Origin: Leucogyrophana mollusca
Taxonomy: Eukaryota; Basidiomycota; Agaricomycetes; Boletales
Assembly (NCBI GenBank): GCA_021014945.1
Contig: MU266357.1
Location: forward strand, 62,001-126,000
DNA length: 64,000 nt
Direction of reading: 5' to 3'
Each line of letters opens with the position of its first letter. Within the stretch, counting starts at the first letter, position 1. Of this stretch, positions 32,441-45,200 are shown in pieces. Under the pieces are notes generated by a model. That model saw only the letters and a list, made by a program, of their open reading frames with translations, was not told where the DNA came from and did not search any database. The translations under genes and the position numbers were made by a program.

Positions 32441-33849
32441 CGTGGTCGGGGCGGTGCGGAACGGGCTCGGTTCTGACAGGAATCGAGGTTGGGCATGGGA
32501 TCCTATCGACGATGAAAATGAAGAATTGCGTGGCGTTCAAGGGAGATGCAAAGTCATCGATCCCTAAACGCTGGCGGATGGTAAAACACTCCAACCAACG
32601 TCGGCTAGGACAAGGATGATTTGAGGTACCATGACCGAGAACATTACAGTGCAGCCTGAAGCCGCATACCATTTGCCCCCAATTATCTCGCTCTACTTTG
32701 ACCTCATTCCTAGACTGCCAAGGTTCTACGAGGAATTCCTTCAGCTACGCCATGTATGGCTCATAGGAGATATACCTACCGTCCAAGGCAGTCTTCACCT
32801 CGCAAGCGAAGAGTCACATGCAGAAGACGCTCTGGATGTAATGGTCGCAGTAAGATATGTTGGCGTCCTCGGCGTAAAAGTAGGGATTGAGGCCGACATA
32901 GCTGAGGTACATCAAAATAATCACAGGACGTGTACGTCTTTGGATTGGCGCCCGTGAAACCCTCCAGGTTCTCTGATAAAAAGACTGCAGTGCTTGGGAC
33001 CCATATGGCGGGGATACCGGGATGAGACGGCCTGTATTGGGGGTTCCTAGCAGGACGCAAAGATCCGTATCTGTGCAAATCGAGCCCAAGCACAGTTCGA
33101 CAGAGAAAATAGGACCATAGCCCACGTTGATGGCGTCTTGGTGATCTAACCCGAAGCTAGCGGACTCCATGGGCTTTGGACGATCGGCGCACAATGGCAT
33201 GAATAGCAAGGGCGGTCTCGGGCCATGGGTTCTCCCAATTGGGACATGGACCGTGTGGCACGAATATAGTCGAACGACGTCGGGTCTGTCTTGTCCCGAT
33301 GGCTACGGAGGCGATCGCGAGGAGTTCACGTTCGAGAAGAAGGCAATGGACACCTGGTAATAGGAAAGCCGGCCCCCTCGTTTTTGTTAGATGCCACTAC
33401 ATATTTCCGCTGATGCCAGTGTGTGAGCGGCGAAGGGGTTTGCACTTTCCAAGAAAGCCCTATTGTCGAAGTCAAAGTTGGCACCTCGGAAAGACATCTG
33501 TGCTACGAATAGAACGCTGAAACAATTTTTTGGGAGATGATCAGGAAGCCTCCGAAATGGTCGTTAAACCCGGATTGATTGTTAGATTGATGGATTTGGG
33601 GAAACCAATCATTAATTATATCTGCTGACATAATTGTCGGGTTGTTGCCTGTTGTTGCGGGAAACGAGGGGAGATGCGTATTATTACCGTGGTGCCTCGG
33701 TATCATGTGTTATTTACATGTGTTTGATCGAGAAGCTTTTGAACAACAAACGATAACAAAGCACAAGTCCACCACCGCGACCGCGATCGATGACGCCGTT
33801 CTAAGCTTTTGTCGCGTCAGTGCCCTCGAACGAACTTGAAGCACTCAAA
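32441..33849. other. Intergenic, no gene supported
   Basis: A 131-codon minus frame (32814-33209) and an 81-codon minus frame (32427-32672) exist but show no known family and no convincing splice partners. I would not annotate either. Confidence 0.35.
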
Positions 33850-35148
33850 ATGGCGTTGCGCAGCGCTGAAATGATTGCGGATGTCACGATCCTAATCTTT
33901 GAACAATTAGCTAAAGACAAACAAACTCTAGCACGCGCCGCCCAGTGTTGTTGGGCCTTTGCGGAAGCAACAGCTGATATCATTTGGAGAGATATGCATT
34001 AATTGAAGCCCCTCATAAGTCTTCTGCCACCAGTTTTACAAAGTTCTCTAGAGGTACGAGATTTGCTTGTTCTCTTTCATCTGTACCGATCTCACAAGCA
34101 TGTCTGCAGGTATTCGATCTTAGCGTTTTACCCCCGCCGGTCGGTGAACAGCATGGTGAAGACTGGAGACGATTCGATGATAACGGTAGGCGGGTGCACA
34201 CATTCCATCCCACCGGCGATGCTCTCGCCGTAGAACACACACACAGAAGATATATGAAGCTCGCTATGTTATATACTGAGGTCTGTCCCTTCCCAAATTT
34301 GAGATCCATGACACTTCGCGCTCCGTGTCACTTCCCTTCTGGCGCAGCGCTACTTCCACTACTTTTGCAGAGGCTGAAGTTCCTTCCAAACCATGACGGC
34401 GGAATTCTTCATGCTTTAGCCAACATTGCTTCACAAGCGCCTCTTCTTCAGCACCTCGAGGTTAAGGGCTCCCTCTGTGAAGAAGGTACACACCTTATTC
34501 CGCAATTAGACCTTCAACGTCTGCGTACCCTCGACCTCACTGGTGCTACGTCATCGTTTGGCTGTGCCGCTACTGTGGCACACCTGCCCATTGCCGAATT
34601 TAAACCGTTCCTTCTGGGAGCATGGTGCAAGGACCTTCAACCTGGAGGATTTTCACAACTGACGATACTCACAATCTCGGGCTTTCTGGCTTCCATCGTG
34701 CAAGCCTTGTCGTGCCTCGGACATTCGAGGCTGTCCAGACTGAGGATATGCAACCTGTTGGACGCGTATCAGGCGCTTAGAGGAATGCAGCCACTTCATC
34801 GCGCTCATCTCTCGTAAACGGGGAAATTCGTTACGGTCGTTCTACCTTGACCTACGAAGAGGTACCGACTTACTGTTGGAGCAATATCAGAACGGACAGG
34901 TCACGGTAATAATGACTGAGGACCGCCAGCTTGTAACGCCGTTATATGCTGGGACCAGGCTCGAGAAGTTGTCTCTATCCCTCCGGGAGCACCAGTTGGA
35001 ATACCTCCCTGGGGTTGCAGACCCCCTACATACATTCGCTCGCTTCCCCTTTCGAGTTCGTAAGCATGGCCAATACGCTTGCGAATTCAACTGTCTTTTT
35101 TTGTGCCCTCGAACTGACTCCAGGATAGATTTCCTTTTATCTACCTAA
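33850..35148 (+). pseudogene. F-box/LRR protein, apparently broken
   Basis: The N-terminus MALRSAEMIADVTILIFEQL, then LARAAQCCWAFAEATADIIW, is a fungal F-box-like module that would recruit an SCF ubiquitin ligase. Directly after RDMH an in-frame TAA (34000-34002) interrupts what should continue as LKPLISLLPPVLQ; no GT donor lies before it to remove it. After a good intron (GTACGA to CTGCAG, about 34054-34111) the frame continues with leucine-rich segments (LQHLEVKGSLCEEGTHL, LDLQRLRTLDLTGATSS) to a TAA at 34815-34817, while the next piece of the protein (HFIALISRKRGNSLRSFYL onward to 35148) is in another frame. One stop plus one frame break point to a recent pseudogene; sequencing error or an unusual intron is possible for the second break. 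Confidence 0.6.
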
Positions 35149-35305
35149 CATTCGGGCAAGTGTGGTCTAGCTAAAGTGCCAGCCGAGCCTAGGTTACCGG
35201 TTAACGTTTAACACCCGACGTCTGCCGCTACTTTCCACGATGCTGTTTCTTCGAGTATGGCTACAGCACAAACGCTTGAACAGTAGAACTAGATCCACGA
35301 TATAA

Positions 35306-36635
35306 TCAAGATTGTGATCTGCGGTATGCACCCATCTCGAGCAAACCATCCACTTCAACATCCCCATTGTCCCTTCTGCCCCTTTCTTTCTTCGCCATGC
35401 TCGTCGCATAACCTACAACAGTCCAAAACGCTTCGGTCATCTTCCCAAAAGCCCGGTTTCTCGCTCGCCAAATTGGATGCTCAAGTACGTCGACTTTATC
35501 CACTCTTACGCGATGCTCTGCATCCACAACGACACTCAAAGTGAGGACAGTTGTGACGATGGACGCCAGGGCAGTGGATGCGGATATCATGAACATGATC
35601 ACCATCTGGAGCTTTGCTGCTTGGTCAACGGAAGATCCTCCGAGGATTGCTCCAGTCATCATTCCTGGTATTGCGATGATTCCGATGACGCTGTCAAAAT
35701 GGGGCTCGGATCCAAGAACAATCGCTGGTCAATTCCGTACTGTACCTCATTTGGTTGATGGTCGGTGTCAGTGCAAGCTTTAATGCATCTCTTGCGATAG
35801 GTTTGCAGGCCTCAAACCGGGACGCCCCGAAAGCGAGGTACATCTCCACCTTGTCACGATTATCGCTTTAATTCAAATATGAGCGGTGACGCTCCATCGG
35901 CAGAAGCAGGCAAGCGACATACTATATCTCCTTGAGAACGTATGTAACAGACACGACTATGCCTGAGATCGTGCTCCCACAAAGCATACCTACTATCGGG
36001 ACTGAAACAGACCATTAGCGCGCCTCTAGAATTGACTGAGAGGACCATACTGTATTGCTCAGGCTTCCAAAAAGGATCGACAGTCATGGCAAACCGGACG
36101 CCAATGATTGAGACAGGGATAGTAGAACCGACCATCCCAACGAGAACAGAAGGAAACTGTCCACGTAAAGGATCAGTTTGATATGTAGATTGATTTCAAG
36201 TTTATCTAGCATAGTCACCATGTTGGTGTACCGTTTTTTTGATTTGTTGACGACTGTACAAGGGGTGAGATGAGAATGTTCGGAAATAAACGAGAACGTA
36301 TTATCGTACCCGTCTCAAATGTCCCCAGTAAGTTCAAAAGACCTGTAATCCCCAGTGTGTTAGATTCCACATCGAAAATATCCACGGTGCTCGTCTGGAT
36401 GGTACTCACAAGCGATGCCTGCAACCGCCCATGGGTTATGTGTCTCAAATACTCTTTGTAAAAGCAACGCGACGATAGCTAGCTGAACTATGCAGCGCAC
36501 GGCAGCGGTCACAAGTGAGCCACCCACTCCGAGATTGAGCGAGGAAGATATAAGTGCATTGAACAGAATAAACGAGAATGCAAGTCCAACGTTCGACCAG
36601 GCAAGGTGGGTCGTTTCTGTAGTTGGAATATCCAT
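35306..36635 (-). CDS. UPF0014 family membrane protein (FetB-like)
   Basis: Multi-helix membrane protein related to bacterial FetB/YbbM, the permease partner of an iron-exporting ABC transporter. Start at 36635 (MDIPTTETTHLAWSNVGLAF). The first helices (FILFNALISSSLNLGVGGSL, VQLAIVALLLQRVF) match the family. The signature loop is rebuilt across an intron as LGTFET|VVNKSKKRYTNMV. The amphipathic segment YRDKVEMYLAFGASRFEACK and IPGMMTGAILGGSSVDQAAK, with following helices, are also conserved. A charged tail (KKERGRRDNGDVEVDGLLEM) ends at 35306. Five or more short introns, about 290-300 aa. No ABC ATPase partner gene is in the window; eukaryotic members work without an adjacent one and their substrate is unknown. 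Confidence 0.82.
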
Positions 36636-37461
36636 GTCCAAGGTGAAGGTTCACAGCTGCTAATACAAACGGGTTTGCTTCGCCAATTTCAGGATCAAGG
36701 TATCGAACTTGCCTGAAACAATAATTAGTAGGAGGATGATAGTTGTAGATGGGGGGCGCAATTGAACAAAACAATATTTATAGCTTAACGTGCTGGCACA
36801 TGGTGAAGCCAATTGCAACCATTCCATCACACGTCGAAGCTGTGAAGTCATCTTCATACCTTATCGCTGGTGCCACAACTTGAACCGTAAGTAACTCTGA
36901 CCGTTTTGCGGAACAACCCAGTCACCCACACATCTCCGTAGATGTCTCCGGATGTCTCCTCACGAAGTCCAGATTTCTGGTTTGCGTTGTCACGGCGTGG
37001 ATCAAAAATTTCACGGGAGGTCGGTAACAGGCGTGCCAGTGTCTGCCAGTGTGTGTGTGGGATTTGGATTTGTAGATGTTTTGTCTCAACAGTGAAGTGG
37101 TTTATTTAAATGGATGTGGCTGTGACTCGTTTTGCTCGATTGCTGGTGTCGGTTGTGTATTTCGATAACAGAGAGGCATTCCCCATGTTACCCAATTCTT
37201 CCTTCCTTCTCGCTTCTCATTTTCCTTGCTCCTAAGGCGGGCTCGAGGTATGTCAGAAATGTACCATTCACCTTCATCTTACCCATTGGTCAACTGATTC
37301 GCCTGGTAGGGTAACTGTACATAGCTCCGATCTTGGCTCACATGCTGATACAATTCAAACCTTCAGCCACGTTGTATGGTCTCTAATTCGTCGGCTGTCG
37401 CCTAACTATCGTACATCGTACACCAAATCACAAACCACCGGCCCACTTCGGGCGTTTGCGT
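36636..37461. other. Intergenic, no gene seen
   Basis: Upstream flank of the UPF0014 gene and 3' flank of the secreted-protein gene. Only short unrelated frames. Confidence 0.45.
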
Positions 37462-37973
37462 TTAGTAGGGACCATTGTAGCAAACATTGAGTGAGCTTGA
37501 TTCGTGCAAGGCTGACGGCGCATTGTCCACCTTCAACTGATTCTTATGCGAGCCTTTACCCACCGGCCCTATAGCATGACAGGCTCGCGTGAGTCCAGTC
37601 GGAACAGCACAAAAATCAAAGCCAAAAGCACTCACCCAACCACTCTCCCTTACAGTCCGCGTCTTTGGAAAACGCGAATGTCCAATCTCCCCCCTTGTCG
37701 TTGTCAAAGCGCACACTCCACGAATGGAGATTGTCATTGAGTGTCTGGTCAAACGTCTCGCATTTGCATCTTTTATCCCCCCTCGAAGGGGTGCGAGAAG
37801 TCTTGGTAGTACCCTGTTTGGTCCGTGCCTTTGTGAGCTCTAAGTTTGTAGTGGAAATGGCTGTGGACCGGGACCGGGTGAGGGATGATGATGTCACTGG
37901 CTACGGTGATGTGGGGAAGGGCGATGGCGAAGAGGCCGGCGGTAGCAGTAGCTTGGTTGAGCTTGAAGAACAT
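37462..37973 (-). CDS. Small secreted cysteine-containing protein
   Basis: About 130 aa. The N-terminus MFFKLNQATATAGLFAIALP-HITVAS is a signal peptide with a plausible cleavage after VAS. Exon 1 reads on to HKGTDQTG, a 43-nt intron (donor GTACTA, acceptor AAAAG) leads to CKCETFDQTLNDNLHSWSVR and then DADCKGEW, and a second intron (GTGAGT to CTATAG) leads to GPVGKGSHKNQLKV, ending SLNVCYNGPY and stop at 37462-37464. The mature chain has four cysteines, enough for two disulfides. No known domain. It is a candidate secreted effector-like or cell-surface protein; the first intron is short and lacks a clear branch point, so that junction is the weak point. Confidence 0.62.
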
Positions 37974-39238
37974 CTTTGTGATGAGTCGCTAAGGTGAACG
38001 GCCCAGCGAAAAGTAAAACAGGGGATCTAGTGGACAGTCACAATACTTGTTGTTCGCTGGGGTGTGGTGGGGCTTGGTGATAGGTAGCCAGTGTTTTTAT
38101 ACTGAGTTATAACTTAGCAAAGAACATCACCGCATGGTTATTGGAGGAGACGTGAGGTGCGCCGTCAAGTGACCATTATAGCTCTGATTCCCCGCATGAC
38201 CTGCCATGGAGAAGTATCGCAACGCGTGTCTAGGTCCTCGCTAGGGCCCTGTAGGCGGTAGGAGGGGCGTGCGCTACTCTTGCGGTGGAGTCCAGACAAT
38301 GTTGTGCCAAGTGAACGACGTAGGACAGAACAACCGTCATCATCTATCCGTACGCGTGCCACTGTCTTCGACAAGGATTTATATAGGCCACCGAGCGCCT
38401 TAGCCGACTTTCGACGCGGAGGAGGTACTTGTGTGCCTTCATTGCGAAGAGATAGACCCCTCGGCGTCACATTAATGGGTATGATGGTCGTGCAGCCGGA
38501 TACCAAGAATGTATGTTCCACCATAGAGTTGACGGTCCCCTGTAACGTTCACAACGCACATTCAGCTATCAGCGCCGCACATTGTATAAGTACCAACTGA
38601 CCAAGCTCCGGGGACGGTATGCCCCGACAGTATACACGGCCCAATCGATGCGTGTGGAATTTGGGCCTCGATGGCACTTGCTCGCCGGATTAGCCGTGGT
38701 TATGCATATGCACCGATACAACGATGCTAAAAGGCGGCCTCGTTTCTAAGGACGTGGTGAGGACGAAGGCATTGGTACTGTCACAAAGTGTTGCTTGCGT
38801 ACCGAAGGTGGACACGATGACAACCCTTCCGCGCTTGCCCTCCGGGCAGCAGTACTGATGGTAGTGCCGTCGACGTACTGTTGCAATCATCATATAGGCG
38901 TGTATAGCTCGATCTGGACGAATGTAGGATGGCCATGCCTAGACAGCAGCTCGGATTCCTCACTTGACGAGACTAGCTGCTGAGACAAGCCACTGGCAGT
39001 ATTCCCCTCGCATGTTCGCGGTTTTACGGATGTAGCTGAACGTCAACATTACAAATAGCTGCCCGATCTTTGATTGCCATTTTAGGTGACCTGGACGGTC
39101 GTTGATGACTTTCCAGACAGCCAGGATAGTCACTGTGGGAAACCGACATACCTACCAGTGGTATCCCCAGGACCACCCGGACCAGCGCCAATCGTGGGCC
39201 AGCGAGACCCACAAACATAACCCGGACGCAGCCCGCCT
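37974..39238. other. Intergenic with TATA box for the secreted-protein gene
   Basis: A TATAAAA box on the minus strand at 38095-38101 lies ~122 bp before the start at 37973. Open minus frames at 38165-38524 and 38690-38893 have no recognised family; they could be pieces of an unrecognised gene but no exon chain was convincing. Confidence 0.4.
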
Positions 39239-41953
39239 ATGTCCAGCGCACCCAAGGCTGTTTCGCAAGTTTCAGAGCGACAGGACATACACAAGTCATG
39301 TCGCACTCTTGAAACGCTTGTGAACGTTCTCAATGACTACTGCGAAGCCGCAAGCGCAATCGTAACTTTGCAGAAGAAGCTGGCAAAAGCGTTGAAGGAG
39401 GCTGCCGGTCTGAAAACCACTGAAGAAATTGCTGGTGAGCCTTTGTCTGTTGTTGTGGCAGGAGCCATGTCTTGATGCATGAGAACTATCGAAATAGCAA
39501 ACGCTTTCAGCGCCAGTGCTGCAATATTTGATACTCTATCGGACGTGGACAACAAGTTTGCCAAGATAGCGGACAAGGAGTGCAGTGGGATTACCTTGGA
39601 AGTTAGGAAATGGTTTAAGAAGCTTGCAGCAAGTGATCTTGCGTTTCCCGATCCTTCAGACCATTTATCTTCTTCACAGAAGGAAGAGAAAGCTCATGAT
39701 GAGCGGATGTCCGATGCGAATGCACGGATCAAACAAGCTGGTGCGTTTTTGCTAAAGTAACATGCTCAAGCGAGTCCGAGCCGTCGCTCGAAAGGTCAGA
39801 CCTACGAGAAGAAATCCAAGAAGAGTGCACGCGATGCAGGTGAAGAACATGCTCGCTATATCAATCTCATCAGTGTCTTAGGGCCCGAAATGTCCCAAGA
39901 GAAGTAGTGAGTTTTCTGGACCATGTCATCCTGATTCTGTGGTCTGTTTTTTTTATACGAGATCAACAGTAACCACGCGTTGTTGGCAACCCAACAACAC
40001 ACTTCAGCAACGTTTAACGTGGCTGCCTGCCTATCCAGGATTGCTGACGCTGAATGGTCGCGTACGTGCGAAAGTATCCGCAGGTCCTCTCCCGCTATCG
40101 GCCCGCTTGGTCAATGGCGCGCCTTGTGCGAAGGAGCCTGGACAGGGCCTCTTCCTGATGACCTTGCAGATATCGCCAGCATGCCATCGCAAGTTCCAGT
40201 CGAACAAAGGATGGGTTTAGGAGTCTCAGAGTGGGGGCAATCAGCTACGTCTATCCAACAATCGCATGCCAACTCCCTTTCGTTTCCCTCGTTGAGTGGG
40301 GGGCCTGGGGTATCGCCCTCTGTTAATAGCCAGGCACTGGATATGCACATGCCACGCCCTGCCTTTAGCGCAAACGACCAGAACCAAGGTTCCATCAACT
40401 CCATTACCACTCTTTCGGCCTTTCCCTTTCCCCCCACGCATTTTCCTGTGCCTCTCGCTGCTAGTGAGGAAGAGCTGCAGCGCCAGCGCACACAGATGCA
40501 GAGTCTCCAAGTCCCTGAACAATACCAAACGGCTATGCGTGTTCTATCGGAATCCCCGAAGCCGATGGAAGCGAGCGTATCTGTGACGTCGACACTCAGT
40601 ACCAGCTCAAAGCCACCGTCTTCTCCCCAAGAACGACCCACCCTATCTTCAGCCGCACCTCTCAATCCGCCGCCCATTGACGACGATTTGGGTAAAAGAG
40701 GCTCAAATGTCGCGACGACCTCAGATGGTAAAGCGGTCGAAGGCACACCCTCTCCCCACAGTGAGCACCCGGAAAGCACCCTGCAGCCTCGTCGACGATC
40801 TATTGTTGCTCATCAACCGCAAGGTGCGACCGAGAAGGCGATTCCCTCGGGACCCAAAACGGGAGCTCCAATTATCAGAAAGGCTGATTGGTCACCAGCG
40901 GACAGCGAGTTCGGTGTCGAGAGGGAAAGGAAAACTATACTCAAGAGTCAAAGTGTTGATATTGCTAAGAAAGGCCTTGAGCGGACAGAGTCTTCGACGA
41001 GCAACCAAAGCATAGTCGCCGCCATGCGTAATAGATACAGTCGGACTGTGAGCCATTTTTCTGCCATCTCTAAACGAGTACTTACGGTGTCCGCCGGGTA
41101 GATTGAGCCTTCGTCTCCGTCACCGAAAGAAGTCCCGAAACTCCCTCTCAGTGTCTCAGATCTTGCGTCTCGATACCAGCCATCTGAAGAAGTCTCGTCT
41201 CCTCGCCGATTGTCGACCTCACCGACCAGCGATCGCCATGCGCAAGCTCTAGAACCCCCAGCACGTCAGATGACACGCGAAATCCCAGTCGACGATGAAA
41301 TACGGCGACGCAAGCAGCGACTCGAAGAGCTGGCGGAGTTGGAGTTGAAGGAGAAAGAATATGAGCTCCGTCAGCGCGAGCGTGAACTTAATCAGAAGTC
41401 CCGCGACTTCGAGAGAGACAGACAGCAATTCCTCGGATCCCGCACTGATCTCAACAGTGCGACCGATACGCCCAAGGGCCCGCGATCTAATCCCTTCCAG
41501 CACCGCCATTCCCAGAGCACGTCGCACCTTGTACCGCCCTCTTCAAGCTCCGCGTCCCCATCATCGTCTCTTCTTCAACAGTCTCGTCCATCACAGTCGC
41601 CATCCCGTTCGCAGCCCTCAACGCCTCTCCCCGCTAAGGAGCATGCGCCCTTCTGTGGATGTGACACATGCTCGGTTAATAAATATAAATCCCTCGACCC
41701 CTCTCCGTCTCCTCGCGATTTACGCCCCCCTGAACCGCCTATTTTGCTTCGCCCTGAGAAGCCTAAAGGCTGGATCCGGCGGCTGAGTATGCCGGTTGTT
41801 AACGCTTCCTTCTCACTAGATGCGAAGAAGAATGCCAGCGCCACTAGTCTCAAGTCGGGCCTGCCAGCCCCTGCCGAGAATGGAAGGTTAAGGAAGAGGA
41901 GTTTTGAACAGGGCATCAGTAGCCGCACTGTTGCTGGTGTTAGTCGTCGATGA
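39239..41953 (+). CDS. BAR/IMD-like domain protein (Ivy1-like)
   Basis: Membrane-curvature protein with an N-terminal BAR-type helical bundle (~residues 1-230): MSSAPKAVSQVSERQDIHKS, CRTLETLVNVLNDYCEAASA, AFSASAAIFDTLSDVDNKFA, then DANARIKQAGQTYEKKSKKS and YNHALLATQQHTSATFNVAA. A long Ser/Pro-rich middle follows, then a charged helix (RRRKQRLEELAELELKEKEY) and a cysteine patch CGCDTC. Fungal relatives include yeast Ivy1, a vacuolar phospholipid- and Ypt7-binding protein. The start ATG is 39239-39241. An apparent in-frame TAG at 41099-41101 is inside a 54-nt intron (41048-41101, donor GTGAGC, acceptor GGGTAG) joining NRYSRT to IEPSSPSP. The Ivy1 assignment is by resemblance of the helical domain, not proven orthology. 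Confidence 0.75.
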
Positions 41954-42285
41954 TCTCAAAGTCGAAATAGGACAATAGTTGCAGGTCATTTATGTTTGTA
42001 ACAACTTCTGGACACCCTTGAGCTACGACTGTATATGTTTTCTTTCATGCACTTATATTAAATAGTTATTATTACGACTTTTATGACAAGTATTGTCTCG
42101 CTGGCACTCGCTTTCGCCAATTTGAACATGCTTTGAAGAGCAACTTGCTACATAATATTGTTGAAGCCAGGGGACCGGATGTCGGGAGGTGCAGAATTAT
42201 AAATTGTGTAGATCGTTTCGGGAGAGCTGGTCTCGGCGGTAGCAAGCCCGCTACAGGATTCTCTCCCGTGTGACCAAGTACCTGC

Positions 42286-45200
42286 TTACTTTTTCTTTTT
42301 CTTCTTCGCGCCGCCTCCCCCGGTCCCACCGCCGGTCCCACCGCCAGTCGCGCCACCCCCCTTTCCTTTCTTTCCTTTCTTGTTCGTAGTTGCGAACCCA
42401 TCATCCTCTGCTGGAGCCTCCTCAGCGTCAGCAGTGGGTGCGTCCGCTCCAGCAGCACCAGAGTCTTCACCACCAGGAACTGGTTCTTCTGTAACCGTGG
42501 CGGGCTCTGCAGGCGCGGCGTTATTTTCCCCCGTGCTGGGCTCGTCAGCAGCGACAACGGGTGCGTCTCCTAGTGTGGCCTCGATGGGTGCGGGTTCGGC
42601 TACTCCGTCAGTGGGTACAGATGCTTCCGTCGAAGCGGGGGGTTCGTCGGCGGCTGGAGGAACGGGGTCGAGTTTGGGTGATTTCTCTGGCGCAGGAGAA
42701 CCAGCTGGCTTGCCAGAGGCAGCAGCCTCGTTGGCAGACGTTTCAGCGCCGAGAAGGTCTCCAAAGGCTCCGAAACCAGTCGTCAAAGTTGGACTCTTCG
42801 TGAAAGATGGCATTGTCCAACCACCACCCCAACCACCGCCGCTATCGCCACCGGACCCGGCATCAGCCCCAGCATTATCCCACGAGGAGGCCCCTTGGTT
42901 GTCAGACGAGTTGAAGCCCCATCCGGTGTCCTCATTTGTGGCTTGTCCGCCGGCCGTCTCACCTGAGAGGTCAAGACCCAGCGAATCAAACGAACCAGGA
43001 ACGTGAGCTCCAGGGTCGTGGTGTGCGTCCTCCGCTTGTGGCTCTGTAAGCTCTGCGATAGATTCCATGGGTGGTTCGAGGTGCGCGTCGGCTGGGGCGC
43101 CTTCCTTCGCAGTATCGAAGAACGTAGAGCCGGCGGGAACTTGTGGAGTAGGGAATTCAGGTGGCGCAGAATCAGCTGGTGTAGTAGTGAACGCTGTTTC
43201 TTCTGCCTTTATCTCTGCCTCCTGGCCAAACGTCTCTGCCACAACAGGAGCTTCATGGACTGCAACAGGGCTTTCTTGAGGGGGTTGATGGTGTTGTGAT
43301 GGTGGAATGTCCAATAATGTTGGCTGATGGGATTCCATAGGGGGCTCAAGGGGCGTAGGAGTGATAGAACGCGATATCGGCTTCTGTAGCTCAACCGGTG
43401 GCGCTTCTGCAATGGGCGTTGTAGGCCCGATCGACCGTGTCCTACTCGTAAGAGGAGAAGCTCCAGGCGTAGTTGCCTTGGACCCAGAACCCCAAACTGA
43501 CTTGAGCGCGTCCGCGAGTTGGCCTGGGCTCTTGCCAACCGCAGAGTCCCCAAGGTCAATAGGCGAATTGACTTTGCTGGAACCCTTCGGCGTCTTGGCC
43601 TTCTCCTTTCCTTTCCCCTTATCTTTGTCGCTATCTTTAGTCCGCTTTTCTCGCTCGGAATCGGTTGGGGGTTGGGTAATGGGGGGAGTAGCCACTTTGG
43701 GAGTGGAAGTGGAAAGTGATAGTCCTCGATCCTTGGTGCGTTCCATAGGGGTGGCTGACTTGGATGTAGAAAGCGTTCGCTCTCTATCACCCTCCCTTCC
43801 ACGCTCCGAGTAGGTCGGGGTATGAGAGGCAGAAGTGTAGGGAGCAGGCGCATAAGATGCGGGAGGGTGGATGGTAGGCGCTTGGGGAATAGGAGGTTGC
43901 TGGGCAGGAACATACGAGACGGGTGTCTGTCCAGTAGAAGTCGATACCTGAGGTGAAGACCTTGTAGAAGATGCTTGAGGCGTGGCAGATTTTAATTTTG
44001 ATTTAACGCGATCAGCCACGTCCAAGAAGGTAGGTTCGGGATGGGAAGGCCCTGCAGCGAGTGGGGTTTTACTTCCTGGTGCGACCAGCGAGTCTTGGGA
44101 CCGTGCACGCGATGCAGATACAGACGGTGCGCGTGATGCGGAGGCGGACGCAGAGCGTGATGGACCATAATCGTCTTCGGAGTAGAGGTCAGTTTCATCT
44201 TCATCGGCACGGTGCCCACTCTCGCTATAGACGATTGACGCGGGACCGCTGTTGAATGGATTAGCAAAGTTCGCAAAGTAGCCAAGTCGGTATTGATAAC
44301 TTACTACTTGGTCTTTCCCTAATGTGGCGAATCCTCAGTTAATTACACCTGTCGGTTTGCAGATAGAGATGACCTACGTTATCATTCCATTTTATCCGAG
44401 CCTTGAACTCGGTCAAACCAAAGTGGATCTCGACACTGAAAACGATTGTCCAGTACGTCTTGCCATTCTTCCCTTGCTTGGGCTCCGCGCTCCCGCTCAA
44501 AGGTGATAAGTCCGCACGAACCACGCACAAGGTCGAGTAGTGCTCTACATGATCAATGCCAGTGAGGTGTGACAAAAAGGACAGGCTCTTGGCACCCACC
44601 TGCGTGTCGGAGGATCCACTGGGGAATGGTGTCGCCACCTCTGTAACACCATATCTCAACCTCAAACACCGACAGTGTTGATAGATTCGTAAGCTCGGTG
44701 CAGTATTTCCTCGTGAACACCGTGGACTCTTTCACTTTGACGCTCTGAAGGTAAGTCAGTCATCTTTGTTCAAAAGAACGAGTAGGGCCACCCACGCGTG
44801 CAAGAATACAGTCGAACGCATCAGGTAGTAGCCGAGGACCTGACGGAAGCTCGCAGAGCCGATCTTTCCGCGAGACATGCTCCGGGTCGTGAGGATCGAA
44901 TTCTCGGAGATACTCGACGCCATACATGTACTTTGACATCCGAGCTGAGACATGGTGATCGCAGTAAAATCCAAGCGCACCATCTGCAACAGCTTTGGAT
45001 CTAGATGATATGTTCCGTAAGAGATGTATCAGATGGAGAAATAAGATCTTACGTCTGACTGTCCGGCCTGCTCACGGTGATCCGCAGAGGAAGCAGGCGT
45101 TCCTGTAGCTGAGTGAAGAGCCACGGGCTTGCAGCAAACCCACCAACGAGCCACACAGACTGTGACAGATAAGAAGTTGGTTTAGCAGGGTGGACTCGAA

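Noticed and set aside
32814..33209. 131-codon minus-strand frame with a tyrosine-rich end
   Set aside because: No start context, no recognised domain and no consistent exon chain; left as unassigned.
40111..40779. 222-codon minus-strand frame opposite the BAR-domain gene
   Set aside because: No family resemblance and it shadows a well-supported Ser/Pro-rich coding exon.
41099..41101. In-frame TAG within the BAR-domain gene suggesting a pseudogene
   Set aside because: It is the last codon-like triplet of a good 54-nt intron (GTGAGC...GGGTAG) and splicing restores a continuous protein.
42380..43006. 208-codon plus-strand frame opposite the low-complexity tail
   Set aside because: It mirrors the GC-rich, Pro/Ser/Ala-coding tail; antisense frames of such sequence stay open by composition.
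42286..44025. A separate gene starting near 44025 for the low-complexity protein
   Set aside because: The only start-like codon there is TTG, the frame is open further upstream, and a clean splice joins it to the Hsp70-like gene.
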